Shown: positions 17,295 through 26,655, counted from the first letter of the stretch. The stretch is DNA of 38,842 bases from Bacteroidaceae bacterium (GCA_017525235.1 JAFXTC010000054.1:1-38842); one strand, 5' to 3'. The notes: a model not told the origin generated them from the letters alone. Numbers and translations are program-made.

Positions 17295-18305
17295 TTATTT
17301 AGCATCCATTGCTTGGCAAGCGGTGATAGCCACCATCTTGTAGATATCATCTACAGAACAACCACGTGAGAGGTCGTTTACAGGATGAGCAATACCTTGC
17401 AGAATAGGACCAAGGGCATCGGCACCAGCCAGACGCTGTATCAGCTTATAGCCAATGTTACCAACCTCAAGACTAGGAGCTACCAAAACGTTGGCATGAC
17501 CGGCAATCTCCGAGCCTGGAGCCTTCTTCTCACCTACTGAAGGAACCAAAGCGGCATCAGCCTGCAACTCGCCATCCAACTTCAGAGTAGGCTCCATCTT
17601 GTGTGCAATCTTTGTAGCCTCGATAACCTTATCTACTACCTCGTGCTTGGCACTTCCCTTGGTACTGAAGCTCAGCATAGCCACACGTGGATCAGCAAAA
17701 CCTGCCACGCTGCGAGCTGTATGAGCTGTACAAATGGCAATCTGAGCTAGCTGTGAAGCATCAGGAACAGGTGTTACGGCAACATCGCCAAGGACAACCA
17801 CGCCATCCTCGCCATACTGAGGCTTATCGGTAATAAGTAGCATAGCACCGCTTACGCAGGTAATGCCAGGAGCACACTTGATAATCTGCAGGGCAGGACG
17901 CAAGGTGTCACCCGTTGTGGAAAGGGCACCGCTAATCTGGCCGTCAGCATGTCCGCTCTTGATGATAAGGCAGCCAAAGTACAGAGGGTCATTCAGCACC
18001 TTATCGCGAGCTTCCTCTTTAGACATACCTTTGCTCTTACGTAAACTGTACAGCAACTCTACGTATTCATCTGTTACATCGCTTGTAGCAGGGTCAATAA
18101 TAATAGCCTTGTCGAGATGCGTTAGACCCAATTTTTTACCCAAGGCAAAAATTTCATCGGGATTGCCAATCAGGATAATCTCTGCCAGGTCGTCGGCAAG
18201 AGCTTTATCAGCGGCAGTCAGTGTTCGCTCTTCCAAGCTCTCAGGCAGCACGATGCGCTGTTTGTTGCTCTTGGCACGAGCGATGATTTTCTCCATTAAT
18301 GTCAT
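17295..18305 (-). CDS. pta: Phosphate acetyltransferase
   Basis: Pta exchanges coenzyme A of acetyl-CoA for phosphate to give acetyl phosphate, which AckA then uses. The 336-residue protein is the short catalytic form, without the N-terminal DRTGG regulatory region found in the long E. coli type. Family motifs include RIVLPESLEERTL, SGHADGQISGALSTTGDTLRP and the C-terminal DALGPILQGIAHPVNDLSRG. It follows cdaA by 72 bp on the same strand. Acetyl phosphate can also phosphorylate response regulators, such as the RprY-like one in this window, but that link is only an inference. Confidence 0.96.
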   Translation of the reverse strand: MTLMEKIIARAKSNKQRIVLPESLEERTLTAADKALADDLAEIILIGNPDEIFALGKKLGLTHLDKAIIIDPATSDVTDEYVELLYSLRKSKGMSKEEARDKVLNDPLYFGCLIIKSGHADGQISGALSTTGDTLRPALQIIKCAPGITCVSGAMLLITDKPQYGEDGVVVLGDVAVTPVPDASQLAQIAICTAHTARSVAGFADPRVAMLSFSTKGSAKHEVVDKVIEATKIAHKMEPTLKLDGELQADAALVPSVGEKKAPGSEIAGHANVLVAPSLEVGNIGYKLIQRLAGADALGPILQGIAHPVNDLSRGCSVDDIYKMVAITACQAMDAK

Positions 18306-18355
18306 AATACTATCTGTTTTTATAAGTTTAAATTATCTATTTTTTAGGGCCGCCC

Positions 18356-18376
18356 TTTCATTTTTCACTTTTCACT
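18356..18376. repeat. Three 7-bp tandem repeats between cdaA and pta
   Basis: TTTCATT, TTTCACT and TTTCACT in 7-bp register end next to the cdaA stop codon. Their sequence is unrelated to the other heptamer arrays, but the period and placement are the same. Confidence 0.65.
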
Positions 18377-18377
18377 C

Positions 18378-19157
18378 TCAGAACTTTCCTCTCATCAGCA
18401 GATTTTCCAGTTCCTCTGCCGAGATATGAGCCCTCAGCACATCGTTATAGGCAGCACTGATGCTACCCGTTTCCTCACTAACCACAATAGCCAACGCGTC
18501 CGTTTCCTGACTGATACCCTTGGCAGCCCTATGGCGAAGACCAAATTCCTTAGGAATATCCAGATCGTGACTGATGGGCAGGATACACGCAGCAGCCGTA
18601 ATCTTGTTGTTCGAGATTATCATGGCACCGTCATGCAACGGACTGTTCTTAAAGAAGATATTCTCTATTAGACGCTGACTTATCTTGGCATTTACCAACT
18701 CGCCAGTACGCACAAAGTCGTTCAGCGGAAGGTTGTTCTGCAACACAATCAAGGCCCCTACCCTTTGTTTGCTCATATTCAGGCAAGCCATAACGATAGG
18801 AAAGATGGTCTCTCTCTCATGCACAAACTCTGAGAGATCTTTTTTTCTGTCGGGCCTGAAGAAATTTATGAATCTGTGAAATCTCTGACGGGCACCCATC
18901 TTATAGAAAAAATGCCGAATCTCCTCCTGAAACAGAATGATGATGGCTATGGCTCCCACACTTACCAGTTTATCCAGGATACCCCCCACCAGTTTCATCT
19001 CCAAGACCTTGCTGACAATAATCCAGAAACTTATAAAGAACAATACTCCGTAGAAGATGTTTACAGAGCGTGACTGCTTCATTACCTTATAACAATAGAA
19101 CAGCCCTATTGCCACAAGTAAGATATCAATCAAGTCCTTTATTCCGAATTCTAGCAT
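18378..19157 (-). CDS. cdaA: Diadenylate cyclase
   Basis: CdaA joins two ATP into cyclic di-AMP, a second messenger controlling potassium, osmotic balance and wall stress. The 259-residue protein has about three N-terminal membrane segments (residues 5-25, 32-52, 60-78), then a DAC domain with catalytic DGA at 176-178 and RHR at 208-210. It overlaps folP by 7 bp. The Firmicutes partners CdaR and GlmM are absent from this locus; pairing with folP appears typical of Bacteroidetes. A DHH phosphoesterase that might degrade the messenger lies at 37444-38475. Confidence 0.94.
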   Translation of the reverse strand: MLEFGIKDLIDILLVAIGLFYCYKVMKQSRSVNIFYGVLFFISFWIIVSKVLEMKLVGGILDKLVSVGAIAIIILFQEEIRHFFYKMGARQRFHRFINFFRPDRKKDLSEFVHERETIFPIVMACLNMSKQRVGALIVLQNNLPLNDFVRTGELVNAKISQRLIENIFFKNSPLHDGAMIISNNKITAAACILPISHDLDIPKEFGLRHRAAKGISQETDALAIVVSEETGSISAAYNDVLRAHISAEELENLLMRGKF

Positions 19158-19999
19158 GCTAACACCTTTTTTATTATCTGCACCACCTCAACAGCTTCCT
19201 TCACATCATGCACCCTTAGGATGCTTGCACCCTTCAACAATGCCAAAGTATTCAGTACCGAAGTACCATTAAGTGCACCTTCAGGAACACCACCCAACAG
19301 CTTGTATATCATTGATTTTCTGCTCACACCTGCCAGTATGGGCAAGCCCAACACCTGCAAGTCCTGCATACGGTTCATCAACTCATAGTTGTGCTCCAGC
19401 GTTTTGGCGAATCCAAAGCCAGGGTCTAATATGATGTCTTTCACGCCTAACTCGTGCAGTTGCTGCACCTTACTTCCGAAATACTGCAACATCTCTGTCA
19501 TCAAATCGTCATAATGCGGTTCCTGTTGCATGGTCTGGGGATTACCCTTCATGTGCATCAAGATGTAAGGAACGCCTAAAGCGGCAACCATTTCGAACAT
19601 TTTAGGGTCTAACTCACCACCACTTATGTCGTTTATTATCTGTACGCCATATTCCTCTACACACATTTTGGCCACATCAGCTCTGAACGTGTCAACGCTC
19701 ACCACAGCATCAGGGGCAACATTGCGCAGAATCTGTAAGGCACCACGCAGACGCCTCATCTCCTCTTCTGTCGAGATATTATCTGCTCCAGGTCTACTGC
19801 TATAGGCACCAATGTCTATTATTGAACCTCCCTCAGCCAATATAGCTTTCACTCGCTCCTCAATCTCAGCCTTCGAATTCTTGCGGCTTTCCGAATAGAA
19901 TGAATCAGGTGTAATATTTAGGATACCCATAACGTGAGGATTACTCAAATCCATGAGTTTTCCTCCCACATTTATGGTATAGGGCAACAGACCTTTCAT
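19151..19999 (-). CDS. folP: Dihydropteroate synthase
   Basis: FolP condenses p-aminobenzoate with the pterin pyrophosphate to dihydropteroate, the sulfonamide target of folate synthesis. The 282-residue protein shows VMGILNITPDSFY, DIGAYSSRPGA, VSVDTFRADVA, INDISGG and the pterin-binding LDPGFGFAKTLEHN. It is the first gene of the folP-cdaA pair. Its start codon lies about 20 bases from a minus-strand -7 box that forms a palindrome with a plus-strand box. Confidence 0.96.
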   Translation of the reverse strand: MKGLLPYTINVGGKLMDLSNPHVMGILNITPDSFYSESRKNSKAEIEERVKAILAEGGSIIDIGAYSSRPGADNISTEEEMRRLRGALQILRNVAPDAVVSVDTFRADVAKMCVEEYGVQIINDISGGELDPKMFEMVAALGVPYILMHMKGNPQTMQQEPHYDDLMTEMLQYFGSKVQQLHELGVKDIILDPGFGFAKTLEHNYELMNRMQDLQVLGLPILAGVSRKSMIYKLLGGVPEGALNGTSVLNTLALLKGASILRVHDVKEAVEVVQIIKKVLAC

Positions 20000-20010
20000 A
20001 TATTTCTTGG

Positions 20011-20029
20011 TAACTTTGGCACAAAGTTA
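20011..20029. promoter_or_regulatory. Palindromic pair of divergent -7 boxes between folP and murF
   Basis: TAACTTTG (20011-20018, plus) and its exact reverse complement (20022-20029, giving TAACTTTG on the minus strand) are separated by 3 bases. The minus-strand box probably serves folP. Neither has a clear TTTG at the expected -33 distance. Confidence 0.55.
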
Positions 20030-20061
20030 TACAATATTTACAAATTATCAGAAAAATGGCT

Positions 20062-20069
20062 TAACTTTG
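20062..20069 (+). promoter_or_regulatory. -7 box of murF
   Basis: TAACTTTG at 20062-20069, 28 bases before the murF ATG. The -33 region is weak. Confidence 0.55.
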
Positions 20070-20097
20070 TAGCATAAAAAGTAAAAAAACAAGTATT

Positions 20098-21402
20098 ATG
20101 AAGACTGAACAATTATATGAAATCTACTTACAGCACCCCATAATAACAACAGACAGCAGAGATTGTCCTCCAGACTCCATCTTCTTCGCATTAAAAGGAG
20201 CTTCTTTCAACGGGAACCTTTATGCTGCTTCTGCCTTAGACAAAGGATGTGCTTATGCAGTAGTTGAAAAAGAATATGCCCCTGAAGGCGACGAAAGATA
20301 TATTGCTGTAGAAAATCCGGAAAAGACACTTCAGAACCTTGCCGCATATCATCGTCAGCAACTTAATATCCCTGTGCTGCAAATAACAGGTACAAATGGG
20401 AAAACCACAACCAAGGAACTTATTGCCAGCGTACTGCAAAAAGCGCACAACGTTCTTTTTACAGAAGGCAATCTCAACAACCACCTGGGTGTACCACGCA
20501 CACTACTCCGTATTTCAAAAGATCATGATATTGCCATTATAGAGACAGGTGCCAACCATCCTGGTGAAATAGCCTTCCTTTGCAACATGGTAAAAGCCAA
20601 TTATGGACTGATAACCAATGTAGGTCGCGCTCACCTGGAAGGCTTTGGCTCCTTCGAAGGTGTAAAGAAAACCAAGGGGGAACTCTACGATGATTTGCAA
20701 CAAAGCCATGCCACTATCTTCCTGAATGCACTAGATGAGGATTTGATGCAGATGGCAGAAGAACGTGGATTCCATCTCTATAACAATGCCATTCCATACG
20801 TTGAAGGACGCATTGATGATTGCAATCCCTTTGTCAGGATACAATGGAGAAAAGATGACGATGACCCCTGGCATACCATCCAGACACACCTTATTGGAGC
20901 ATACAACATTTCTAACCTGCGCGCTGCCATAACAGTTGGATTATACTTTGGTGTTACGCCCGAACAAATCTGCCACGCCATTGAGCATTATGTTCCCAGC
21001 AATAGCAGAAGTGAGTTCCGTGATACAGGACGTAACCACCTGATTGTGGATGCCTACAATGCCAATCCAAGCAGCATGATTGCAGCACTAACCAACTTCC
21101 AGTTTATTGACTCTAAGCATAAAATGGTTATCCTTGGCGACATGCGCGAGTTGGGTTCTGACAGTGAGTTTGAGCATCGCAAGATTATGGATATTTTGGC
21201 AGGAATGCCATTAGAAGAAATATGGTTGGTTGGAGAGAACTTTGCTTCTCTCAATTACAATAACAAGCCGATAAATGCCAAATATTATAAAGATGTGGAG
21301 GCTGTGAAAGAAGAAATCCACAGCCATCCAATTACTGGCAAGACCATTCTTATAAAAGGCAGCAACGGAACTAAACTGTTTCAGCTACCCGAATACTTAT
21401 AA
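20098..21402 (+). CDS. murF: UDP-MurNAc-tripeptide--D-alanyl-D-alanine ligase
   Basis: MurF adds the D-Ala-D-Ala dipeptide to UDP-MurNAc-tripeptide, the last cytosolic amino acid addition in peptidoglycan synthesis. The 434-residue protein shows the ATP-binding loop ITGTNGKTTTKELI, the central ETGANHPGEIAFL and NVGRAHLEGFGS motifs, and the C-terminal VDAYNANPSSM and LGDMRELG motifs typical of MurF. It stands alone rather than in a mur cluster. Its stop codon directly abuts that of the convergent MscS-family gene, with no bases between. Confidence 0.96.
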   Translation: MKTEQLYEIYLQHPIITTDSRDCPPDSIFFALKGASFNGNLYAASALDKGCAYAVVEKEYAPEGDERYIAVENPEKTLQNLAAYHRQQLNIPVLQITGTNGKTTTKELIASVLQKAHNVLFTEGNLNNHLGVPRTLLRISKDHDIAIIETGANHPGEIAFLCNMVKANYGLITNVGRAHLEGFGSFEGVKKTKGELYDDLQQSHATIFLNALDEDLMQMAEERGFHLYNNAIPYVEGRIDDCNPFVRIQWRKDDDDPWHTIQTHLIGAYNISNLRAAITVGLYFGVTPEQICHAIEHYVPSNSRSEFRDTGRNHLIVDAYNANPSSMIAALTNFQFIDSKHKMVILGDMRELGSDSEFEHRKIMDILAGMPLEEIWLVGENFASLNYNNKPINAKYYKDVEAVKEEIHSHPITGKTILIKGSNGTKLFQLPEYL

Positions 21403-24051
21403 TCAGTTGTTGATAATGTGAACATCTCTCTGCGGGAAGGGGATTTCTATATTGTTTGCATTCAGCGTGTTATAGATAATTTCCCTCACACGTCCTGTCA
21501 GAGCAACCTTCTCCTCTACCAGCATCCAGATACAAACTGCCAAATCAACACTGCTGTCGCCAAAATCTACGAAGGACACCTTCATAGGTTGCTCCTCGAC
21601 GTTGGTAATGCACTGCCCATCTGCGTTTTTCTCCAGACATACAGGCATTAATGCTTCCGTCAGCATTTTGCGGACTTCCTCTACATTGGTACCATATGCT
21701 ACACCAATAGGAATCTTTATGAGTTCGTAACGATGATTACGCGTCATATTCTTAAAGTTCTTGCTGAATAAGGCGCTGTTCAGAAAAGCAATCACACAAC
21801 CGTCAGCCGTTACAATCTGTGTACTCTGGTAGGTAATGCTTTCCACCTTTCCGGTGATACCGTCACATTCTATATAGTCGCCCACATGAATGCGTCCCGT
21901 CATCAGCGAGATACCGTAGAAGAAATTCTCCAAAATACTCTGCATGGCAAAACCAAGACCTGTAGCCAGACCTGCTCCAACAATACTTATACCGCTTCTT
22001 GGCACATCCAGCACTACCAAAACAATAATGATATATAGGCCCCAACACAATATGCCAATCACATTGCGAGCCAAGGTAAGGTTCAGCATCTCGTTCTCGA
22101 CAAGCACTTTGCGTCTGAAATGGCAATAGAAACCGCGTAAACTGTAATTTATATAACGGAATATAAACCACAATGCAGCCACTATACACAAGCGATCCAT
22201 AGATATACGAATGAGGTTCTGCTGGTTTACAATATCCATACGGAAAAATGCCTCACAAAGACTTGTCATCTCAAAAACCTTAGATGCCCAATAAATACTA
22301 AAGAAGACCGATGCCACACCTATTATGGGAACCAAAGTACGATTGAACAAATCGTAAAGCCATGTTACGGAAATGTAATCTCCGCGCAGCATCTTCTTCT
22401 TTATCGCAGCTATTTCCTCTGAAACATCCTCTCCGTCATCCTGTCTCTCTTTTAATTCCGGACATAACTTATATATCATGATACGCTCCTCATACATCTC
22501 CAGCAAATCATAGATACACGTTACTGTCATGATGGCAGCCAATTGGAATGTCCACCATATCAATATCTGCACAGCCATCAATGTATAGCCCACCCATGAA
22601 GCAAAACAAGATGCAAATATAACCAGGCTGGTGATATGCGTATACATTATATCTAACATTGGCAAATTCTCCCGGTGTCTCCTTGACACCCACCATTGCC
22701 AAAGGCAGAAGCATAACAAAACTGGTGGGAATATCAGATTAACCAGCGTATTCGGAATCAACACTATTCTAAAAAGGATAACCACAAACGACAACACCAT
22801 CAGAGGCATATAAATGATAGCGGCATGTCGCATCTGTTCTCCTTTAAGGCGAATATAAAGGCTCAGGAAGATCACCTCGAGCAACCAAGCCATATTTATA
22901 ATCTGTGCTGTTCCCATCTGTATGAAATTACGATGAGCCAAAGAACGAACGGTCATGACAATGATTGCAAACAGGGCTATGCCTACAACATTGTTCAACA
23001 TTTGTCGTTTCAACTTAAAAGCATCGCTACGCCATCTCCTGGGTAACAGCCATCTGAGAATAACGTAACTGACAAGAAGCGACAGTGCCAGATAGAACAC
23101 CAGGAAAACACTGATAAACAGCACTGTTGCACCACGCCATTCCGAATACGTCCGCTCATATCCCTTAAAAGGCATGTATTTGGTCTCTATCGAATTCCTT
23201 GCAATTAAAACCTGAACAGGAAAGTTCTTGAGAATCTTGAAATAGTTGTCGCTGCCATTTTTGAAGATATTGTCCTGCAGCAATTTATATCTCCCCTTGG
23301 CAAACTCGTTTAGTTCTTCAACCTTACCGATAACACTTTTGTAATATGTATTTTCTGCTTCCAGTTTTTCCAGGAAACGCTGCATATTCTCACGTAGCGT
23401 AACAGAATACTTCAAACAGTCTGCCCTGTCTTTCAGTTGCTGCCCCGTAAGGTACAGAGGTTCCGTACTTTCCACCTCTTCCTCTTGTTCACCATGAGTT
23501 ATCAACACCATATTCTTTTCCTGCATATTCTCTCTTTCTTCAAGCAGAGAGTCCTTTTTCTCTTGCAGAGAATCAATAGCTTGCATCAGAATGCTGTCAT
23601 TCTCCGTCAACACACTGTCTGCATCGGCACTACTTACAGGAGGCATACTTTTGAGCGATTGTATCAATGCATCGTATCGTTCTATTTCCAGCTTTATGCG
23701 CGTAATAATCTTATCATATTGGTGCATCTTGCTATCACGATTATTCAGGTCGTGATACAAATCGGTAGCCTGTTGACAGGCATATGCCATATCAAAGGTG
23801 TTATCTGTTGTCTGCGAGTACAGCATAAGTCCTATCTGCTCACACTGATGCATGTAGCTAACCAACTGCTGATGCTGTTGGGTTCCCTGTTGCTCATACA
23901 TGGCCATAAAGGTTTGCTGCTGCTCATATTTTGTCTGCAACTCAGCCTTTAACACGCCAAGGGTACGGGCCAAATCCTTTTCCTTCAATACGGCATTTGC
24001 AGGCATCAGACATGCCAGTAACAATACGATAAATATCAGAAGTTTCCTCAT
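21403..24051 (-). CDS. Large MscS-family mechanosensitive channel
   Basis: An 882-residue protein. It begins with a signal peptide (cleavage near MPANA), then a periplasmic region rich in glutamine and predicted coiled coil (about 25-270, including repeated EKK/EEREN stretches). Many membrane segments follow from about 300 to 710. The conserved MscS pore and beta domain is near the C terminus: GAGLATGLGFAMQSILENF, then GRIHVGDYIECDGITGKVE. This resembles the large MscK/MscM class, which open under membrane tension to release solutes after osmotic downshock. It is the last gene of an apparent mtaB-glycosyltransferase-mscS group. Confidence 0.9.
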   Translation of the reverse strand: MRKLLIFIVLLLACLMPANAVLKEKDLARTLGVLKAELQTKYEQQQTFMAMYEQQGTQQHQQLVSYMHQCEQIGLMLYSQTTDNTFDMAYACQQATDLYHDLNNRDSKMHQYDKIITRIKLEIERYDALIQSLKSMPPVSSADADSVLTENDSILMQAIDSLQEKKDSLLEERENMQEKNMVLITHGEQEEEVESTEPLYLTGQQLKDRADCLKYSVTLRENMQRFLEKLEAENTYYKSVIGKVEELNEFAKGRYKLLQDNIFKNGSDNYFKILKNFPVQVLIARNSIETKYMPFKGYERTYSEWRGATVLFISVFLVFYLALSLLVSYVILRWLLPRRWRSDAFKLKRQMLNNVVGIALFAIIVMTVRSLAHRNFIQMGTAQIINMAWLLEVIFLSLYIRLKGEQMRHAAIIYMPLMVLSFVVILFRIVLIPNTLVNLIFPPVLLCFCLWQWWVSRRHRENLPMLDIMYTHITSLVIFASCFASWVGYTLMAVQILIWWTFQLAAIMTVTCIYDLLEMYEERIMIYKLCPELKERQDDGEDVSEEIAAIKKKMLRGDYISVTWLYDLFNRTLVPIIGVASVFFSIYWASKVFEMTSLCEAFFRMDIVNQQNLIRISMDRLCIVAALWFIFRYINYSLRGFYCHFRRKVLVENEMLNLTLARNVIGILCWGLYIIIVLVVLDVPRSGISIVGAGLATGLGFAMQSILENFFYGISLMTGRIHVGDYIECDGITGKVESITYQSTQIVTADGCVIAFLNSALFSKNFKNMTRNHRYELIKIPIGVAYGTNVEEVRKMLTEALMPVCLEKNADGQCITNVEEQPMKVSFVDFGDSSVDLAVCIWMLVEEKVALTGRVREIIYNTLNANNIEIPFPQRDVHIINN

Positions 24052-24080
24052 AATACAATAACTTTCTTTTCAGTAACTCG

Positions 24081-25097
24081 TCATCTTTTCAATTCTTTAT
24101 ACGTCTTTTTTCCCTTTATGTGATACTGCCATAGTATGCTCTTAGGGAACAGTATCTCACTTGCCGGAACCACAGTAGCCTGTAGATTCTTCTCACGGTC
24201 TGCGCGGAAGTCTGATCTCATCTTGCAAAAAGCACTACGTCCCTTCCATACTGCCAGAAAACTGCCCCACTGAAGAGTCAACAGAAAATACACACTTGCC
24301 AGAGCATCCAGCCAGAAACGCCATTGCATGACACGTGCCAACTGCTCTGCTGGCAGATTCTTGTACAACAGAATCATGTTGTTGCGGAAGTTCAGGAATG
24401 CCTTACGTGGATTGTCCTTAGGAAGCGTTCCTCCACCCACATGATACACCACACTATCAGGAATGCAGACTATCCGATATCCTCTGCTACGCAATCGCCA
24501 ACAGAGATCTATCTCTTCCTGATGGGCAAAGAAACGACCGTCCAGTCCGCCAGTTTCCCAATATTCTCGGCTTCGAATCATCAGCGTAGCTCCTGTTGCC
24601 CAAGCTACGGTAGTCACCGTATCATATTGTCCCTGATCCTTCTCTACAGTAGTAAAGACCCGTCCTCTGCAGAAGGGATATCCCAGCCAATCAATGTAGC
24701 CTCCACAAGCCCCGGCATATTCCAGCATGGAACGATCCCACTCACATCTCAGCTTAGGCTGACAGGCCACAACATCCTCGTGAGCCTCCATATATGAGAG
24801 CAAGGGCCGGAGCCATCCTTCTGTCACCTCCACATCACTATTCAAAAGCAGATAGTATTTCGCCTCCACCTGACGTAATGCCTGATTGTACCCTTCTGCA
24901 AAACCATAGTTCTTATCCAGAACAATGGTTCTTACCTCTGGGAACTCTTGCTCCATCATCTTCAGCGAGTCGTCGTTGCTGGCATTGTCGGCAACAATCA
25001 CCTCCGCCTCCTGACTGTATCTCAACACAGAGGGCAGATACTTACGAAGCATGAAAGCTCCGTTCCAATTCAGTATAACTATTGCTATGTGCTTCAT
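24081..25097 (-). CDS. Family 2 glycosyltransferase
   Basis: A 338-residue GT2 enzyme of the rhamnosyltransferase-like (WcaA/WbbL-type) subgroup. IVILNWNGAFMLRKYL and VADNASNDDS form the nucleotide site, NSDVEV is the DxD-like motif, and FFAHQEEIDLCWRLRSRGY is the typical acceptor-side block. A hydrophobic stretch near residues 275-295 may associate with the membrane. The ATG at 25097 overlaps the mtaB stop as ATGA, so the upstream in-frame codons are excluded. The acceptor is unknown. Confidence 0.88.
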   Translation of the reverse strand: MKHIAIVILNWNGAFMLRKYLPSVLRYSQEAEVIVADNASNDDSLKMMEQEFPEVRTIVLDKNYGFAEGYNQALRQVEAKYYLLLNSDVEVTEGWLRPLLSYMEAHEDVVACQPKLRCEWDRSMLEYAGACGGYIDWLGYPFCRGRVFTTVEKDQGQYDTVTTVAWATGATLMIRSREYWETGGLDGRFFAHQEEIDLCWRLRSRGYRIVCIPDSVVYHVGGGTLPKDNPRKAFLNFRNNMILLYKNLPAEQLARVMQWRFWLDALASVYFLLTLQWGSFLAVWKGRSAFCKMRSDFRADREKNLQATVVPASEILFPKSILWQYHIKGKKTYKELKR

Positions 25098-26422
25098 ACT
25101 AATTCGGCTGTCATTAATTCTTCTACATCGTCCCACTTACCTAGACGAACGTTCACGATCTTATTATCCATCTCTGCGGTAGTTCGTAACGCTACTCTGA
25201 TATAATTGTCTGTAAAACCATGCATGATGCCCTTGGTACGACTATGCTCCAAAAGAACAGGTCTGACTTGTCCCACGAAACGCTCATAGAATCCACGCAG
25301 TTTGGCCTGACTGAGTGCCAGAACCCGTTGGCTGCGTTCATGTTTCTGCTCAGGTGATACCACATAGGGAATCTGCAAAGCCTTGGTTCCTGGTCGTTCG
25401 CTGTAGCTGAACACATGATATTGGCTTACATCAATCTTTTCCATAAAGGAAAGCGCTTCACTGAACAACTCATCCGTCTCACCCCTAGTTCCCACAATTA
25501 CATCCACTCCGATAAAGGCATCCGGCATGAGTTCTCGCACGCGCGTTACCTTATTATAAAATAATAGCGAATCATATCGACGATGCATAAGCCTTAGCAC
25601 CTCGTCACTTCCACTTTGCAGGGGAATATGAAAATGCGGCATGAAGGCACGACTCTGTGCACAGAACTGCAGCACTTCGTCCGTAAGCAGATTAGGCTCT
25701 ATGCTGCTGATGCGGTAACGCTCTATACCCCCAACATCGTCCAAGGATTTTATCAGATCCAAGAATGATTCTCCTGTGCTCTTACCAAAATCACCTATGT
25801 TTACGCCAGTTATCACTATTTCCTTACCGCCTTGCCGAGCAACCTCCTGAGCCTGCTTCACCATAGATGCTATGCTTCCGTTTCTACTTCTCCCTCTCGC
25901 AAAGGGAATGGTACAGTAAGTGCAATAGTAATCGCAACCATCCTGTACTTTCAAGAAATAGCGGGTTCTGTCGCCACATGAGCAGCTTGGGACAAAAGTG
26001 CGGATATCTGCAGTCTTGCTAGTATGATATTCGTGCGACACCAATGCCCTTTCCTCTGGCATCATGGGTAAACGCTCGGCTATATATTGCAGAATCTGGC
26101 CCTTTTGTTCACTTCCCAAGACCAGATCCACACCTTCCAGAGCCGACACCTGTTCTGGTTTTAGCTGCGCATAGCAGCCCGTCACCACCACCAACGCACC
26201 AGGATGCTGACGCACCATCTTACTGATAGCCTGTCGACACTTGGCATCGGCAACCTCAGTAACACTACAGGTATTAACAACGCAGATGTCGGCCGCTTCA
26301 CCACGGGTCACCGTTCTCACTCCGGCTTCCGTTAGCAACCTACCCACCGAACTTGTCTCGGCAAAGTTCAGTTTACAGCCCAAAGTAAAATATGCAGCCT
26401 TTCTGCCTTTGAAATCATACAT
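25094..26422 (-). CDS. mtaB: tRNA t6A37 methylthiotransferase MtaB
   Basis: MtaB adds a methylthio group to t6A at position 37 of tRNAs reading ANN codons, using two [4Fe-4S] clusters. The 442-residue protein has three N-terminal cluster cysteines (C16 in LGCKLNF, C52 in NTCSV, C83 in TGCYA) and the radical-SAM motif CDYYCTYC (C163, C167, C170). A TRAM-like C terminus follows. LGCKLN at the N terminus supports MtaB rather than MiaB or RimO. The start at 26422 is fixed by a promoter ending 5 bases upstream; a longer reading to 26539 would include that promoter and is rejected. Confidence 0.93.
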   Translation of the reverse strand: MYDFKGRKAAYFTLGCKLNFAETSSVGRLLTEAGVRTVTRGEAADICVVNTCSVTEVADAKCRQAISKMVRQHPGALVVVTGCYAQLKPEQVSALEGVDLVLGSEQKGQILQYIAERLPMMPEERALVSHEYHTSKTADIRTFVPSCSCGDRTRYFLKVQDGCDYYCTYCTIPFARGRSRNGSIASMVKQAQEVARQGGKEIVITGVNIGDFGKSTGESFLDLIKSLDDVGGIERYRISSIEPNLLTDEVLQFCAQSRAFMPHFHIPLQSGSDEVLRLMHRRYDSLLFYNKVTRVRELMPDAFIGVDVIVGTRGETDELFSEALSFMEKIDVSQYHVFSYSERPGTKALQIPYVVSPEQKHERSQRVLALSQAKLRGFYERFVGQVRPVLLEHSRTKGIMHGFTDNYIRVALRTTAEMDNKIVNVRLGKWDDVEELMTAELV

Positions 26423-26427
26423 GGGTA

Positions 26428-26458
26428 CAAAGATACGAATAAGCGACAACAAAACAAA
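26428..26458 (-). promoter_or_regulatory. Promoter of mtaB group
   Basis: On the minus strand TTTG (26455-26458), a 19-bp spacer and TATCTTTG (26428-26435). Only 5 bases separate the -7 box from the start codon, so the mRNA is probably leaderless. The sequence CTTATTCGTATCTTTG is shared with the promoter repeats at the two ends of the window. Confidence 0.75.
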
Positions 26459-26594
26459 AAGAATTCGAAAAAAATGTATACTTAAATAAAATAATGCAAA
26501 AATCGGTGTGCTGATTTTCAGCAAGTTACAAAAAAACATTCAAAAAAAGAGAAAAAAAAACGCAAAAATAGATACAACGTATTGAAAAACTCCG

Positions 26595-26602
26595 TACCTT
26601 TG
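26595..26602 (+). promoter_or_regulatory. -7 box of small lipoprotein gene
   Basis: TACCTTTG fits the consensus, 53 bases before the start codon. No TTTG lies at the normal -33 distance; the region upstream is very A-rich. Confidence 0.55.
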
Positions 26603-26655
26603 CATCGTTTTAATAAGCAATTGATTGTTTTACAGATTTTAAAAAGCAAAAAAAA

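Noticed and set aside
26423-26539. Hydrophobic N-terminal extension of MtaB resembling a membrane segment
   Set aside because: The frame runs through a good -33/-7 promoter in AT-rich DNA, and the family begins near LGCKLN.
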